Part shown: positions 16,123 to 25,068 of the stretch, in pieces | How positions within the stretch are numbered: the stretch's first letter is position 1 | Layout: the number at the start of each line of letters is the position of its first letter | Origin: Prevotellaceae bacterium | Lineage (GTDB): Bacteria > Bacteroidota > Bacteroidia > Bacteroidales > Bacteroidaceae | Assembly: GCA_031262085.1 (NCBI GenBank) | Contig: JAISIN010000025.1 | Location: forward strand, 1 to 64,000 | Reading direction: 5' to 3' | DNA: 64,000 bases | Program-made: the position numbers and the translations under genes | The notes under the pieces: model-generated | Seen by the model: the letters and a program-made list of their open reading frames with translations, nothing else | Database searches by the model: none | Told to the model about the DNA's origin: nothing

Positions 16123-18288
16123 TTATTTGATTGCTGCCTTCTTGGCTGTTAGACCCAACTGAGATAATCTACTAAAGAAAGAGTGAATAGGCGTTTTCGG
16201 CGGGAGTTCACCGGTATAAGATTCGACCACTTCACGATCTGCATTATTTAGATATAGGAATAGCGGGCTATCGGCAATAGTCTCCTTGATGGGGGCGATA
16301 GCCGCATCGTCGCTGTCTCTCCACAAGCGGGCGGCATTGGCTATTAACAGGTTTGCGTCGGCTTTTTGTAATGTAGCCAACGGAATAGAAGCCTCACTTA
16401 TTGCCGGATATTCTACCAAAATAATATCGGGCATCTGCTCCGCTTCATTTTTTGCCCAAAAATCGGACAGCTCTTGTGCATTTACATAATTAGGTGTACG
16501 ACTCTCAAAGTCCACTCCATTCTTCACGATACGCACCTTAAGTCCTTCCGTTCTCCAATAGTTGGAGAAGTAACCGGCAAGGAAACTTTTACCTTCACCA
16601 GCTTCTACGCTAAGCAAGTTGATGATTGCCGGACGACCGGATTGTAGATAACGATTCAACTTGCGGCAACAGTAAGCAGCAGCGGTTCGATTGCATGCCT
16701 TGAGGAAGCCACGGAATTTTAAGTTGCTGGTACCGTTGAATGCGGCAATAACAGGTAGACCTGTGAGATGCTTACTTCGCACCGGATCTCGCAATGTACG
16801 GTCAAGTATCTCAATTAGTAAGAAGTAGGATGAAATGAAAATGATGCTGCCTAAGAATGCAATAATGATATATAATGAACGTTTGCGACCGTTGTCAGTC
16901 AACGGATAATCAGGATCCGATACGGTCTGCAAATTGGCATTTGTCATTTGAATATTCTTCAAACGGAGGTTAGCTTCCGAAAGGCCGCGTATTTGATTGC
17001 GATAATTATCTTCGGCAATGCCAATGGCGCGTTGCATGCGGGTAACTTGTGTACCAATAGGTGACATGTGTGAATATTGGTCGAATATATCTTTTTGTCT
17101 TTCTCTCATTACTTTTAATTCGGCAGCAGACTTTGTCTCGTTAATCAATGCCGCCAACCATTCATCCACCATAGCTTGAACGCCCACCCCTTCTTTTGTG
17201 AACGAAAGTTCATTCAAATTATCTGAGATATTGCTAATGTTACTTTCTGCTTTTTTTAGCGCCTCTTTTTGTCTTTGTAAATGGTTGCTATTGGCTCTTG
17301 CTTTTTCCGAGACAAAAATTTCTTGCTCCATAATGTTCTGGTTGAGCGTGCTGACTCTATCTAATTGAGCTAGCAGATTGGTGTTGTCGCGAATAATCTT
17401 GGCGCGTATGTCCATTTTGTCTTCCAGCATTTGGCGCATAGCTAAAGCACTCTCATAAGTACGATTGACATCTTCTAATCGATCTTCTACACCATAGCGG
17501 GTGATGGCTAATGCTCTAGTCTCTTCATCATAATTGATGACACGTTCTTGTACGCTATAGTGCATTAATTTATCCTCTTCTTCCGTTAGTTTCATTTTGG
17601 CTAATCGTACTTGCTCCTCAAAATAAGCAATTACATCATTGGTCGACTTAAAGCGAAGTATATCATAAGCTTTAAGAAGTTCATCAATTAGAATAACAAC
17701 AGTTTTTTGGGTAATGCCCGGGTCGGCTGAAGTATAAGTGATGTCAAGTATATCACTGTTTCCGGAACGTTTAACGAGAACTTCTGATAAGGCATCTGCC
17801 CCATAAAAAGGAACAGGGCGATTGAACATACTATACACAAAGTTACTCGCTTCCTCTTTTCGGTAAGCGGTTAAATTGGATAGAGTCTTGTTTGCATCTT
17901 TTCGGTCAACCAAAGCCAAAACTTCTGGTGGGGTGGTTTGCAGCAATTGACGATAGTGTTTGGCTTGAATATGATGGTTGTCTTTCCATTCTTCTCCATA
18001 AGTTAATGAGTTCGCTAATAGTCGGACAGATACTTTTGACAATGTTCCGCGGGATTTAGCTATACCTATTAAGTTATCAAATGTACTATTTATTGTCATA
18101 TAATTAACCGAAGTTCCATCAATAGTAGTCGCATTGGTAACACCGGCGTATAGACTGCTATCTACCGTATAACTGTAAGGCAAAAATTGCGTGAAATAGA
18201 TTGTTAATCCTGTAACAAATAACGTGCCCCACAAAAGCCAATAGCGAATGCGGTAAAAGAACTGTGATATGAATTTTGCTATATCCAT
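16123..18288 (-). CDS. Wzc-like polysaccharide co-polymerase
   Basis: 721 residues: a membrane helix at about 16-34, a Wzz-type periplasmic domain with long coiled-coil stretches (about 200-460), a second helix near 487-508, then a cytosolic ATPase-like domain with Walker A SVEAGEGKSFLAGYF (about 560-575). The Walker B equivalent reads IILVEYPAI instead of the usual ILIDTPP, and there is no tyrosine cluster at the C terminus. It therefore likely controls chain length and export but may not be a working tyrosine autokinase. It is flanked by the TolC-like gene and the polymerase, as expected for a Wzy-dependent export complex. Confidence 0.87.
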   Translation of the reverse strand: MDIAKFISQFFYRIRYWLLWGTLFVTGLTIYFTQFLPYSYTVDSSLYAGVTNATTIDGTSVNYMTINSTFDNLIGIAKSRGTLSKVSVRLLANSLTYGEEWKDNHHIQAKHYRQLLQTTPPEVLALVDRKDANKTLSNLTAYRKEEASNFVYSMFNRPVPFYGADALSEVLVKRSGNSDILDITYTSADPGITQKTVVILIDELLKAYDILRFKSTNDVIAYFEEQVRLAKMKLTEEEDKLMHYSVQERVINYDEETRALAITRYGVEDRLEDVNRTYESALAMRQMLEDKMDIRAKIIRDNTNLLAQLDRVSTLNQNIMEQEIFVSEKARANSNHLQRQKEALKKAESNISNISDNLNELSFTKEGVGVQAMVDEWLAALINETKSAAELKVMRERQKDIFDQYSHMSPIGTQVTRMQRAIGIAEDNYRNQIRGLSEANLRLKNIQMTNANLQTVSDPDYPLTDNGRKRSLYIIIAFLGSIIFISSYFLLIEILDRTLRDPVRSKHLTGLPVIAAFNGTSNLKFRGFLKACNRTAAAYCCRKLNRYLQSGRPAIINLLSVEAGEGKSFLAGYFSNYWRTEGLKVRIVKNGVDFESRTPNYVNAQELSDFWAKNEAEQMPDIILVEYPAISEASIPLATLQKADANLLIANAARLWRDSDDAAIAPIKETIADSPLFLYLNNADREVVESYTGELPPKTPIHSFFSRLSQLGLTAKKAAIK

Positions 18289-18298
18289 TATTCTAAAC

Positions 18299-19120
18299 TT
18301 ATTGCTTTTTAATAACTTCGACGCCTGTAAGCATCTCTAACAATACAATTGAATTATGCAAAGTCACGCGACTCTGTTCATAAGTTGTAACCGCACCTGT
18401 GCGGCGACCACGTTCCAGAGAGAGTGTTATTATGTCGATGGTGCCTTGTATGAAGTTAAATTCCGATATCTTCATTTGCGCATTGTATAACGCCGCGGAT
18501 TCAGCTTTTGCCTTTATCGTAGACAATTGCTCTGTTACCGTATTGTAAGCATCCAATACTCTAAGTTGCCGTTCTTCTATCAATTCTTGTTGCGCATATT
18601 TCAACTGGTCGATATTATATTTAATGCTTTTCAGTCTCAATGGTCGATTGAGTATGTCATCAAGCGTAACACCAAAGCTAACCCCAAAATTGAATGTTTG
18701 TTGATTACTTGCCATCGTAGTTTGATACATCGGCGTATATTCATCGCTCGCATTACTTAATACATTGTAGCGACCATAAGAGTACATGCCGTTGCCTCGT
18801 ATCCATTTCATCCATCCTCGCTTTTCCATTCGCAGGGCATTCTGTTGCTGATCAATCTGTGACTGCGCTCTTTGTATCGTTGCGTTCTCTGACACCGCAT
18901 CCAAAAATATCGACAGCGGAGGCAACTCCAATGTCTCTATCTCCATCGGCACTTGCGCCGACATTTGTGCCACAGTGCTCTGTTCCCACTTCGCATCCTC
19001 CATTTTCAATCTCTCCAAAGCCTTGATACGCTCTTCTCGCGTCATGTTTTGGGCTACTGCCTGCGTGGGGAGTAGCAGTATGATACTATATAAAATGGGT
19101 AGTAGATGCTTTATATTCAT
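18299..19120 (-). CDS. Short TolC-family protein of the exopolysaccharide operon
   Basis: 273 residues with a signal peptide (cleavage after AVAQ, about residue 24). Helical stretches such as TIQRAQSQIDQQQNALRMEK and a QTFNFGVSFGVTLDDI beta-like segment resemble one half of a TolC/outer-membrane efflux protein, which is normally over 400 residues. Only one of the usual two repeats is present. It could form an outer-membrane or periplasmic element of the export machine next to the Wzc-like protein. The family assignment is reasonable; the pore-forming role is inference. Confidence 0.72.
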   Translation of the reverse strand: MNIKHLLPILYSIILLLPTQAVAQNMTREERIKALERLKMEDAKWEQSTVAQMSAQVPMEIETLELPPLSIFLDAVSENATIQRAQSQIDQQQNALRMEKRGWMKWIRGNGMYSYGRYNVLSNASDEYTPMYQTTMASNQQTFNFGVSFGVTLDDILNRPLRLKSIKYNIDQLKYAQQELIEERQLRVLDAYNTVTEQLSTIKAKAESAALYNAQMKISEFNFIQGTIDIITLSLERGRRTGAVTTYEQSRVTLHNSIVLLEMLTGVEVIKKQ

Positions 19121-19139
19121 TTGTTTGTCAGATCTTTGG

Positions 19140-20423
19140 TTAAACGTTTTCTTTTTGCACGAATGCGGTGACGGTCTTGAAGAGGATCTTCATGTCGAGC
19201 CAGAAAGAGAAGTCGCGGGCATACTTGATATCCAACTGCTTGCGCTCTTCAGCCGACATGCGTCCGGAGTCGCCACGCTTCTCCACTTGCCATAGTCCGG
19301 TAAGACCGGCGGGAGCCATGAAGCGTTCAATGTATATATCGTTGGTTAACAGTTCTGCTTCGTAGAGGGGCAGGGGGCGATTGCCCACAATGCTCATGTC
19401 GCCTTTCAGTACATTGAACAGCTGAGGCAGTTCGTCGATGCTGTACTTGCGGATGAAGCGTCCCACGCGTGTGATGCGAGGGTCGTTTTCGAACTTGACA
19501 AAGGTATTTTTTTCTTTTACCTCTTTCTGTTTGAGAAAGGTATCTTCGGAGATCACGTCGTCGTCGGAGATCAGGAATACTTCTCCCGGATCGTCGGACA
19601 GGTCGACCAACTTACCGTCGGGTGCCGGTTTGGCTTGTTGCTGCTTGCGGAAATCCTCTTCGGGTAAGATGATGTCGTCGGTAATCAGCAGGCTGCTGGC
19701 TTCGGTTGTGGTTCCCGTCAGCTCATTGACGTGAATGTCGGGAGCTTCATCCGATTCTTCAATCTCATCTAATCGGTACTGATTTAAGGCATTCAGTTCC
19801 TTGAGACGTTTGTCGGCATTGGTGTACATGGAACGAAACTTCAGGAAGTTGAAAATCTTATAATTGGAACCTACACGCTCCGATTTGTAGATTACGCTAC
19901 CCTTGCTCTCCAAGCGGATGGCAATGATGGTACCGACCAATACGGGCGACAAGATGACGATGGCTGTGCCGGAGAAGAGCACGTCGAAGGTTCGCTTCCA
20001 CATCGGGAGATGGTAGGTATTCAATATCTTGCGATGGGTATAGCTGAACTCTTTCAATTTGTTCTCCTTGCGGGTTTTAAGATAGGCATTCATCTGGATG
20101 ATGTTTTTTTCTTCGGCATTCGGATGGATGGTGTTATTGACGCCTGCTTGCAGATACAATTTACGGTTCTGGGGCGTAAGTCCTTCGGTGACGAGGGTGA
20201 TATACACCCGCGGATAGCGTTTGCGCAGATAAGCGATGTCGGCGCAGTCGGTTCCCGGGCTATTCTGCTCATACAGCACGGAAATGTTGTACCGTTCGGT
20301 GATGCCGTCGATCAGCTTGGCAGCTTTCTTAACGGTCGAAACGGTTACAAACATACCTCCCGTCACTTTGCTCAGATGCTCAATGATGATTCGGTTACCT
20401 CCTATATAGATATAATAAAGCAT
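19140..20423 (-). CDS. Priming sugar transferase with a pseudo-receiver domain and acidic insert
   Basis: 427 residues. The catalytic part is a PF02397 bacterial sugar transferase: MWKRTFDVLFSGTAIVILSP (141-160, membrane segment), FLKFRSMYTNAD, then ITRVGRFIRKYSIDELPQL (317-335) and MSIVGNRPLP (343-352). It moves a sugar phosphate from a nucleotide sugar to undecaprenyl phosphate to start each repeat unit. Two oddities stand out. Residues 1-120 look like a receiver fold without the phospho-acceptor Asp (YEQ at that strand end). Residues about 205-310 are an acidic insert containing two related copies (244-264 and 282-302) of a segment built on L-I-x-D-D. It is six bases downstream of a free-standing receiver protein. 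Confidence 0.88.
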   Translation of the reverse strand: MLYYIYIGGNRIIIEHLSKVTGGMFVTVSTVKKAAKLIDGITERYNISVLYEQNSPGTDCADIAYLRKRYPRVYITLVTEGLTPQNRKLYLQAGVNNTIHPNAEEKNIIQMNAYLKTRKENKLKEFSYTHRKILNTYHLPMWKRTFDVLFSGTAIVILSPVLVGTIIAIRLESKGSVIYKSERVGSNYKIFNFLKFRSMYTNADKRLKELNALNQYRLDEIEESDEAPDIHVNELTGTTTEASSLLITDDIILPEEDFRKQQQAKPAPDGKLVDLSDDPGEVFLISDDDVISEDTFLKQKEVKEKNTFVKFENDPRITRVGRFIRKYSIDELPQLFNVLKGDMSIVGNRPLPLYEAELLTNDIYIERFMAPAGLTGLWQVEKRGDSGRMSAEERKQLDIKYARDFSFWLDMKILFKTVTAFVQKENV

Positions 20424-20429
20424 GCCGAC

Positions 20430-20804
20430 TTACTTTGATTTTTCTAATACTTTGTTGATACGCACTTTAAGTTCCATGGGATTAAATGGCTTCAGAATGT
20501 AATCCTCGGCACCCTCGCTGAGAAGACGAATACGTTCGGTGGTACTCTCTTCGCTTGACAACATCACCACAGGAATGTGTTTAAACAGGTCGTTACTTTT
20601 GAGGTACTTCAGAAATTCGTCACCCAGCATTTTAGGCATACGTATGTCTGAGATAATCAAATCCGGCTCATTTCCTTCATGTAGCCAGTCTATGGCTTTC
20701 AATGGGTCGTCGAAATAGACCAATTCGTATTCCTTGCCCAAATACATGGTCAGTACTTGTCCAATGGTGGCTTTGTCATCGACTAATAAAATTTTTTTCA
20801 TCAT
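20430..20804 (-). CDS. Single-domain response regulator (CheY-like)
   Basis: 124 residues, a receiver domain only. The acid pocket is Asp9-Asp10, the phospho-acceptor is Asp53 (LIISDIRMP), with Ser83 and Lys105 (LKPF) as the switch residues, so it is fully equipped. There is no output domain. It precedes the priming transferase, whose own N-terminal domain is a dead receiver, so direct protein-protein control of polysaccharide initiation is an attractive inference. The cognate kinase is not in the window. The gene lies 39 bp after the LruC lipoprotein gene with no terminator between them. Confidence 0.92.
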   Translation of the reverse strand: MMKKILLVDDKATIGQVLTMYLGKEYELVYFDDPLKAIDWLHEGNEPDLIISDIRMPKMLGDEFLKYLKSNDLFKHIPVVMLSSEESTTERIRLLSEGAEDYILKPFNPMELKVRINKVLEKSK

Positions 20805-20843
20805 TCTCGAATCTCTGGTTTATATATAGTATAAATTCAATGT

Positions 20844-23183
20844 TCAGTACTTCAACTCTCCTTTTTTACGATATACATTTTTATCATTGGGATGCTGGAA
20901 CCAGCCCTGATTGACGTTGCGGTTGCGCGCCCAATTGAGAAACATGGGATATCCGCAGTTGTCCGTGTCGCTTTCGTCGCAGATATTGATGTACTCATTG
21001 GGATAGATAAAGTCGGGTGCGCATATCGCCCACGTGTTGTTACCTGCAAGGTCGAGGTTGGTTTGCTGAATCGTGCCTTTAGCAGTGGCACCATAGTTCC
21101 AGAACTCATACAAGTGCACCTCCATGCGCTTCTGCATGCCTTTGTATTGATACCCGATAAAGAAGTCGAGGTTGTCTTTGGTGATGAGTTGATCGGTGCC
21201 GGTTTGCGGTATCGTGATTACCAAGGTACGCGTGGCAACCGTCAAACCATCTTCTTCGGTATTGGTGATGCTGCCTGCCGGTACACCTAATACGGCATGG
21301 GCATCGCCGAATAAGGGGATGGTAAGGTAGGCGTTGTCTCTCTCTTCGCTTGTTCCGAAGAGTGAGTTGGTGAGCGAACTTTGGAAGCGGGAAGCATCAG
21401 CACCACTCAGGGCATAGTTGCCTAATTGTGAACGCGGAACATTTACGATACGTAGTCCGGCGCCCAACGTCTTGGCTGCTCCTACGGCGGTGAGGGTAAC
21501 TGAGAGCTTGGTGGCTGTGATGCCGTTGGAGGAGTTGCGATCATAGTCGATTGTGACGTCGAGCACGATGTCGTTAAAGTCGTAGTCGCCTACCATGGGG
21601 AAATTATCCTCGAATACATACGTATAGGAGGGTAGCGGAGCCGGATAGATCACCTCCGGACTGGTTTCGGGGTAATTTTCGAAGGTGCAGTTGGTATCGT
21701 TGCTGATAACCGGTGCATTACCCGGTTTGGCAAAGGTGATGCCGCCACTGATACAGTTCTTGAAGGTATTGGAGTTGGTTGTCTCAATATAGATATTACC
21801 GCTAAAACTCGATTTGGAGACGTTCGATTTCTTCATCAGTTGCAGCATGGCATACTCACCGCCGGTTTCTCCACTAACGGTGCAATTGTTGAATGTGGCA
21901 GTACCGTCGGACTTGATGATGGAGTGGTTGCCCATTCTCAGGTAGTTATAGGCTACCATATCGCCGCAGTGCAATGATGAATTGTCGCCCATAGTCAGAC
22001 CGGCGGAGTAAATGATGCCGTTGGCTTTTCCGCTGCCGCCGATAGTACCCGCAACTAGTTTGCACGAGTTCTCAATGATGGGGGCATTGGAGGCGCTGGC
22101 TCCCAAGCTGGTGGTCGCTTCCAAGCAGGAGTGATTAATAAACAGGCTTTCTATGTTCGGTTCTGTGTCGAAAATATATTTGGCGATAATGGTACCTGCA
22201 TTGTAGAAGGTTCCACCTTTATTATTAAAGCCATCGAATCCCTCAATAACGCCACCATTGTAATTGGTTACGCCGGGGTTGTTGAACTCAATCCATCCGG
22301 TACCGGTGATGTGTCCGGGATTGTCACCTCCCAGAACCACTAACCGCGATGTGCCGGTGAATACCATGGATGGCGTTTGCTGGCTGCCGCCTGCTACGGC
22401 AAAGGTAGCGCCTGCTGCCACAATGAGTTCTACACCGCTCGGTATGACCTCTTTGGCTTCGTGTTGAGCGTTGGCGCCATTGGCAATAATCAGTTTGATG
22501 GTACCTTGCGGATGGGAGTTCTTAACGTTAATGGTAAACGGCGTGGATGAGGTGATTTTGTACACCTTTTGACTTGCGGTACCTGCATTGATTTCTGCAT
22601 CCATTTGTGTGCCGCTGACATATTCTTCGGCGATGTCGAGCATACTTTCGATTTCGCTGTCCGAGTAGGGGCGGGATATTTCGGGGATCGTGATGCTACG
22701 GGTGGCAGCTCGGGTCGAGGAGCCGGTGTTGTTTCCGAAAGAGGTACCGGCGTACCCGTTGCTGATCGGCATCGGCTTATAAATGATGCGCCCTACCGGA
22801 TCAATGCGTGCAGCATAGAGTGTATCGAGCAGGTTGGTGCATGTAACGAGGGTGTTAAATTTGAGCGACCGATTGGCTATGCCACTTGCCAGCAGGTGCA
22901 CGGCATTATCGGCTACAATGGTAGAATCGGCAGGGTCGTTGTCGTAGACGTTAACAGTATAATCGGTAAGCTGATCCTCATACACAGCTATTTCTACTGC
23001 TACTTGTTTGGTCATTTTCCAGTTTTGGTCGGGGTCAATATCCTTCACAGGGAACTTATCTTCGTAGGTTGCTTGCACCTTTTCGGGGTTGAAAGCATCC
23101 TTTTGGCAACCCCCCAATGCAATGCATAGCAATAGCACTATGGGGGAAATTACACGTGTGGCAATGTTATTATATATTCTCAT
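20844..23183 (-). CDS. Large LruC-domain lipoprotein
   Basis: 779 residues. A signal peptide with lipobox ALGGC (Cys26) makes it a lipoprotein, probably on the outer membrane. An N-terminal part (about 40-200) carries a segment shared with other Bacteroides surface proteins. Residues about 230-500 are rich in short Gly/Asn/Ser strands that suggest a beta-helix. The C-terminal LruC domain begins near FEDNFPMVGDYDFNDIVLDV, where the DYDFND loop resembles a calcium-binding DxDxND loop. It has its own promoter (TATATTTG at 23235-23242) and the exopolysaccharide operon follows after 39 bp, so it may be a matrix protein made with the polysaccharide. That role is inference. Confidence 0.82.
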   Translation of the reverse strand: MRIYNNIATRVISPIVLLLCIALGGCQKDAFNPEKVQATYEDKFPVKDIDPDQNWKMTKQVAVEIAVYEDQLTDYTVNVYDNDPADSTIVADNAVHLLASGIANRSLKFNTLVTCTNLLDTLYAARIDPVGRIIYKPMPISNGYAGTSFGNNTGSSTRAATRSITIPEISRPYSDSEIESMLDIAEEYVSGTQMDAEINAGTASQKVYKITSSTPFTINVKNSHPQGTIKLIIANGANAQHEAKEVIPSGVELIVAAGATFAVAGGSQQTPSMVFTGTSRLVVLGGDNPGHITGTGWIEFNNPGVTNYNGGVIEGFDGFNNKGGTFYNAGTIIAKYIFDTEPNIESLFINHSCLEATTSLGASASNAPIIENSCKLVAGTIGGSGKANGIIYSAGLTMGDNSSLHCGDMVAYNYLRMGNHSIIKSDGTATFNNCTVSGETGGEYAMLQLMKKSNVSKSSFSGNIYIETTNSNTFKNCISGGITFAKPGNAPVISNDTNCTFENYPETSPEVIYPAPLPSYTYVFEDNFPMVGDYDFNDIVLDVTIDYDRNSSNGITATKLSVTLTAVGAAKTLGAGLRIVNVPRSQLGNYALSGADASRFQSSLTNSLFGTSEERDNAYLTIPLFGDAHAVLGVPAGSITNTEEDGLTVATRTLVITIPQTGTDQLITKDNLDFFIGYQYKGMQKRMEVHLYEFWNYGATAKGTIQQTNLDLAGNNTWAICAPDFIYPNEYINICDESDTDNCGYPMFLNWARNRNVNQGWFQHPNDKNVYRKKGELKY

Positions 23184-23234
23184 ATAACTCTGTTATGTTA
23201 ATAGTAGAGGCGCAATCCTGTGTATTTTACGCCC

Positions 23235-23268
23235 CAAATATAACCATATTTTAAATCCGAAACACAAA
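23235..23268 (-). promoter_or_regulatory. Promoter of the large LruC lipoprotein and perhaps the whole exopolysaccharide operon
   Basis: TATATTTG (23235-23242) with TTTG (23265-23268) 22 bases upstream on the minus strand. It matches the Bacteroides consensus apart from slightly long spacing. The leader to the ATG is about 45 nt. Confidence 0.55.
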
Positions 23269-23306
23269 AAGATGTTTTTTTCTCTCCAAATATTGTAAAA
23301 AAAGTA

Positions 23307-23375
23307 ACGAGTTAACAAGTTAACCGGTAAGATTACGATGGTCAGACCCAATCTTCTGTTAACTTGTCAACTCGT
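23307..23375 (-). terminator. Strong stem-loop terminator between LruC genes
   Basis: 18-bp arms ACGAGTTAACAAGTTAAC (23307-23324) and its near complement (23358-23375, one mismatch), with an inner AAGATT / AATCTT pair, followed on the minus strand by a run of seven T. It lies 28 bp after the stop of the middle LruC gene, so that gene should end here and the next one start afresh. Confidence 0.82.
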
Positions 23376-23403
23376 GATAACTCATTGACAGCGGTTATCT
23401 TAA

Positions 23404-25014
23404 CTAATAATTTGTGTAGACTAAAGATTCATCTACCGCACCTAAATACCAACCGGCAAGCTCGTCGGAGCAACCACTCTCTACCCATGCACTATACCCT
23501 GCATAAGCTAGATCAATGCGTTTGCTTTCGAGGCACCATTTGAAGTTTAGTGTCGGGATTTGGAAGGCATTCGGAAACTCATAGTCATGTTTGTTGTAGG
23601 TTTCCAAGTCGAATGTATGGTTACCATTATCCAGCATAGGGATGAATTTGGGAACAGTGACAGTAGCGCCTGAAGCATCTTCAGCCGATACCATCTCGAT
23701 GGGAATTCCTGTAAAAAGAATCTCCTGAGTATCTACGTGTTTGCCGGCATATACGTTTTTGTAACCGGTGAGTGTTCCGTCTGTGATCAACCACTTGCCG
23801 TTGATACCAAAATTGTTATGGAAGCTTGCACCGGTAGCGGCAAAGTCCAAATAAGCTTTGGCAGTAGATTCCCCCTTTTTAATTTCGATTCGGTATTTTA
23901 CTACCACATCGTTGAAATCGTAGTCGCCTTGCTTGGGATAATTGTCTTCGAAGAGCCACATGCCATTCTCATAAACGGTTTCAGGTCCAATTGTCGGCGG
24001 GTCTATCTCGTTCTCGGGGTTACAATTCTCTATCGGGTTAGCTGTGATGATGCAGAGCATATCGTTGAAGTCGCCGTCAGCCCAAGCCGTTTCTCCATCA
24101 CTTCCACCTACATCCGAACCTCTACCATAAGTATCTTCCATACCTAATAATATGTATTCTTTGCCGTCGAAATCGATTTTACGGATCACACCTTGCGTGC
24201 CATAGTTAGAACCCGGGTGGATTATCTGGTTGAAAGCCGGTGTAGAATATTTGTAGTTACTACTATTCTCCGGTTTGATAGCAAAGCCGATGTAGTCGCC
24301 CGCATCAAAATCTCCCAATTCAATGGTGCTTCCTACAGCAGGGTCACCCGCGGAACTACCACCCACACCGCCATTACCCGGATCGTTGTAAAGATGATGC
24401 AGGTCACTCCCTGTCGGGACAGTAGTGGGGTAATTGTCTCCATCTTTTTGATATTTATACCAATACAAATCATTGGTAATACCATTGATGCCGGCAACAT
24501 ACGAAATTTTAACCGTTGTCGGCTCCGTTATTTTGAGATCGGTACATACTTGGCGTTTGTCATCAGGTATGTTTAGTTCATTGTCAGGATAATAGTTCCA
24601 TACATAGGTGTAGAGAGCATCACCGAAGTCAATAACAGATCCGTCTCCTGCAGCACGGGTTGTCACTTTGGTGGCTACTTCCTGAAAGCTTATATTGGTG
24701 TTGGTAAATTCGGTCACTTTACCGTTAGCCAGCATATATAGCTTCTTAGATGCTTTGGGTACATTGAGTACCTTGTCTATAGGCGAATAGCCAATGAGTA
24801 CCGGAAGCGCTTGAATAGTCATGTGCTCGTCGTAAGGATATTCGGTGAATATCAGGCAACGGGTGCCTTCCGTAGGCATCTGGACTTTAACGCTGACACT
24901 ACGTGTAAGGCTAAAATCTTTGGCTTTGCTTGGGTCGAATGCGTCGCCATTTCCGAGACCCATACACGAGGACAAGACTAAAGTCGCTATAACAAGCGAA
25001 AAAAACTTATTCAT
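23404..25014 (-). CDS. LruC-domain lipoprotein (middle of three)
   Basis: 536 residues; lipobox LSSC (Cys17). After an N-terminal region with LIFTEYPYDEHM and PVLIGYSPIDK there are two acidic calcium-loop-like motifs: WADGDFNDMLCII (DUF4114-like) and, about 60 residues later, DNYPKQGDYDFNDVVVKY opening the LruC domain. It ends with the family signature CLESKRIDLAYAGYSAWVESG. It is a close paralogue of the next upstream gene (25069-26583), sharing the same motif order, so the pair arose by tandem duplication. Expected at the cell surface; ligand unknown. Confidence 0.83.
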   Translation of the reverse strand: MNKFFSLVIATLVLSSCMGLGNGDAFDPSKAKDFSLTRSVSVKVQMPTEGTRCLIFTEYPYDEHMTIQALPVLIGYSPIDKVLNVPKASKKLYMLANGKVTEFTNTNISFQEVATKVTTRAAGDGSVIDFGDALYTYVWNYYPDNELNIPDDKRQVCTDLKITEPTTVKISYVAGINGITNDLYWYKYQKDGDNYPTTVPTGSDLHHLYNDPGNGGVGGSSAGDPAVGSTIELGDFDAGDYIGFAIKPENSSNYKYSTPAFNQIIHPGSNYGTQGVIRKIDFDGKEYILLGMEDTYGRGSDVGGSDGETAWADGDFNDMLCIITANPIENCNPENEIDPPTIGPETVYENGMWLFEDNYPKQGDYDFNDVVVKYRIEIKKGESTAKAYLDFAATGASFHNNFGINGKWLITDGTLTGYKNVYAGKHVDTQEILFTGIPIEMVSAEDASGATVTVPKFIPMLDNGNHTFDLETYNKHDYEFPNAFQIPTLNFKWCLESKRIDLAYAGYSAWVESGCSDELAGWYLGAVDESLVYTNY

Positions 25015-25068
25015 AAAAAATTAATTGGTTTGATTAGAGTATTTATTATTCAAAATAGTTACTTCTGT

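Noticed and set aside
8183..20804. Classical Bacteroides capsule locus with UpxY/UpxZ and an invertible promoter
   Set aside because: No NusG-like UpxY, no UpxZ and no inverted-repeat-flanked promoter were seen at the head of the operon.
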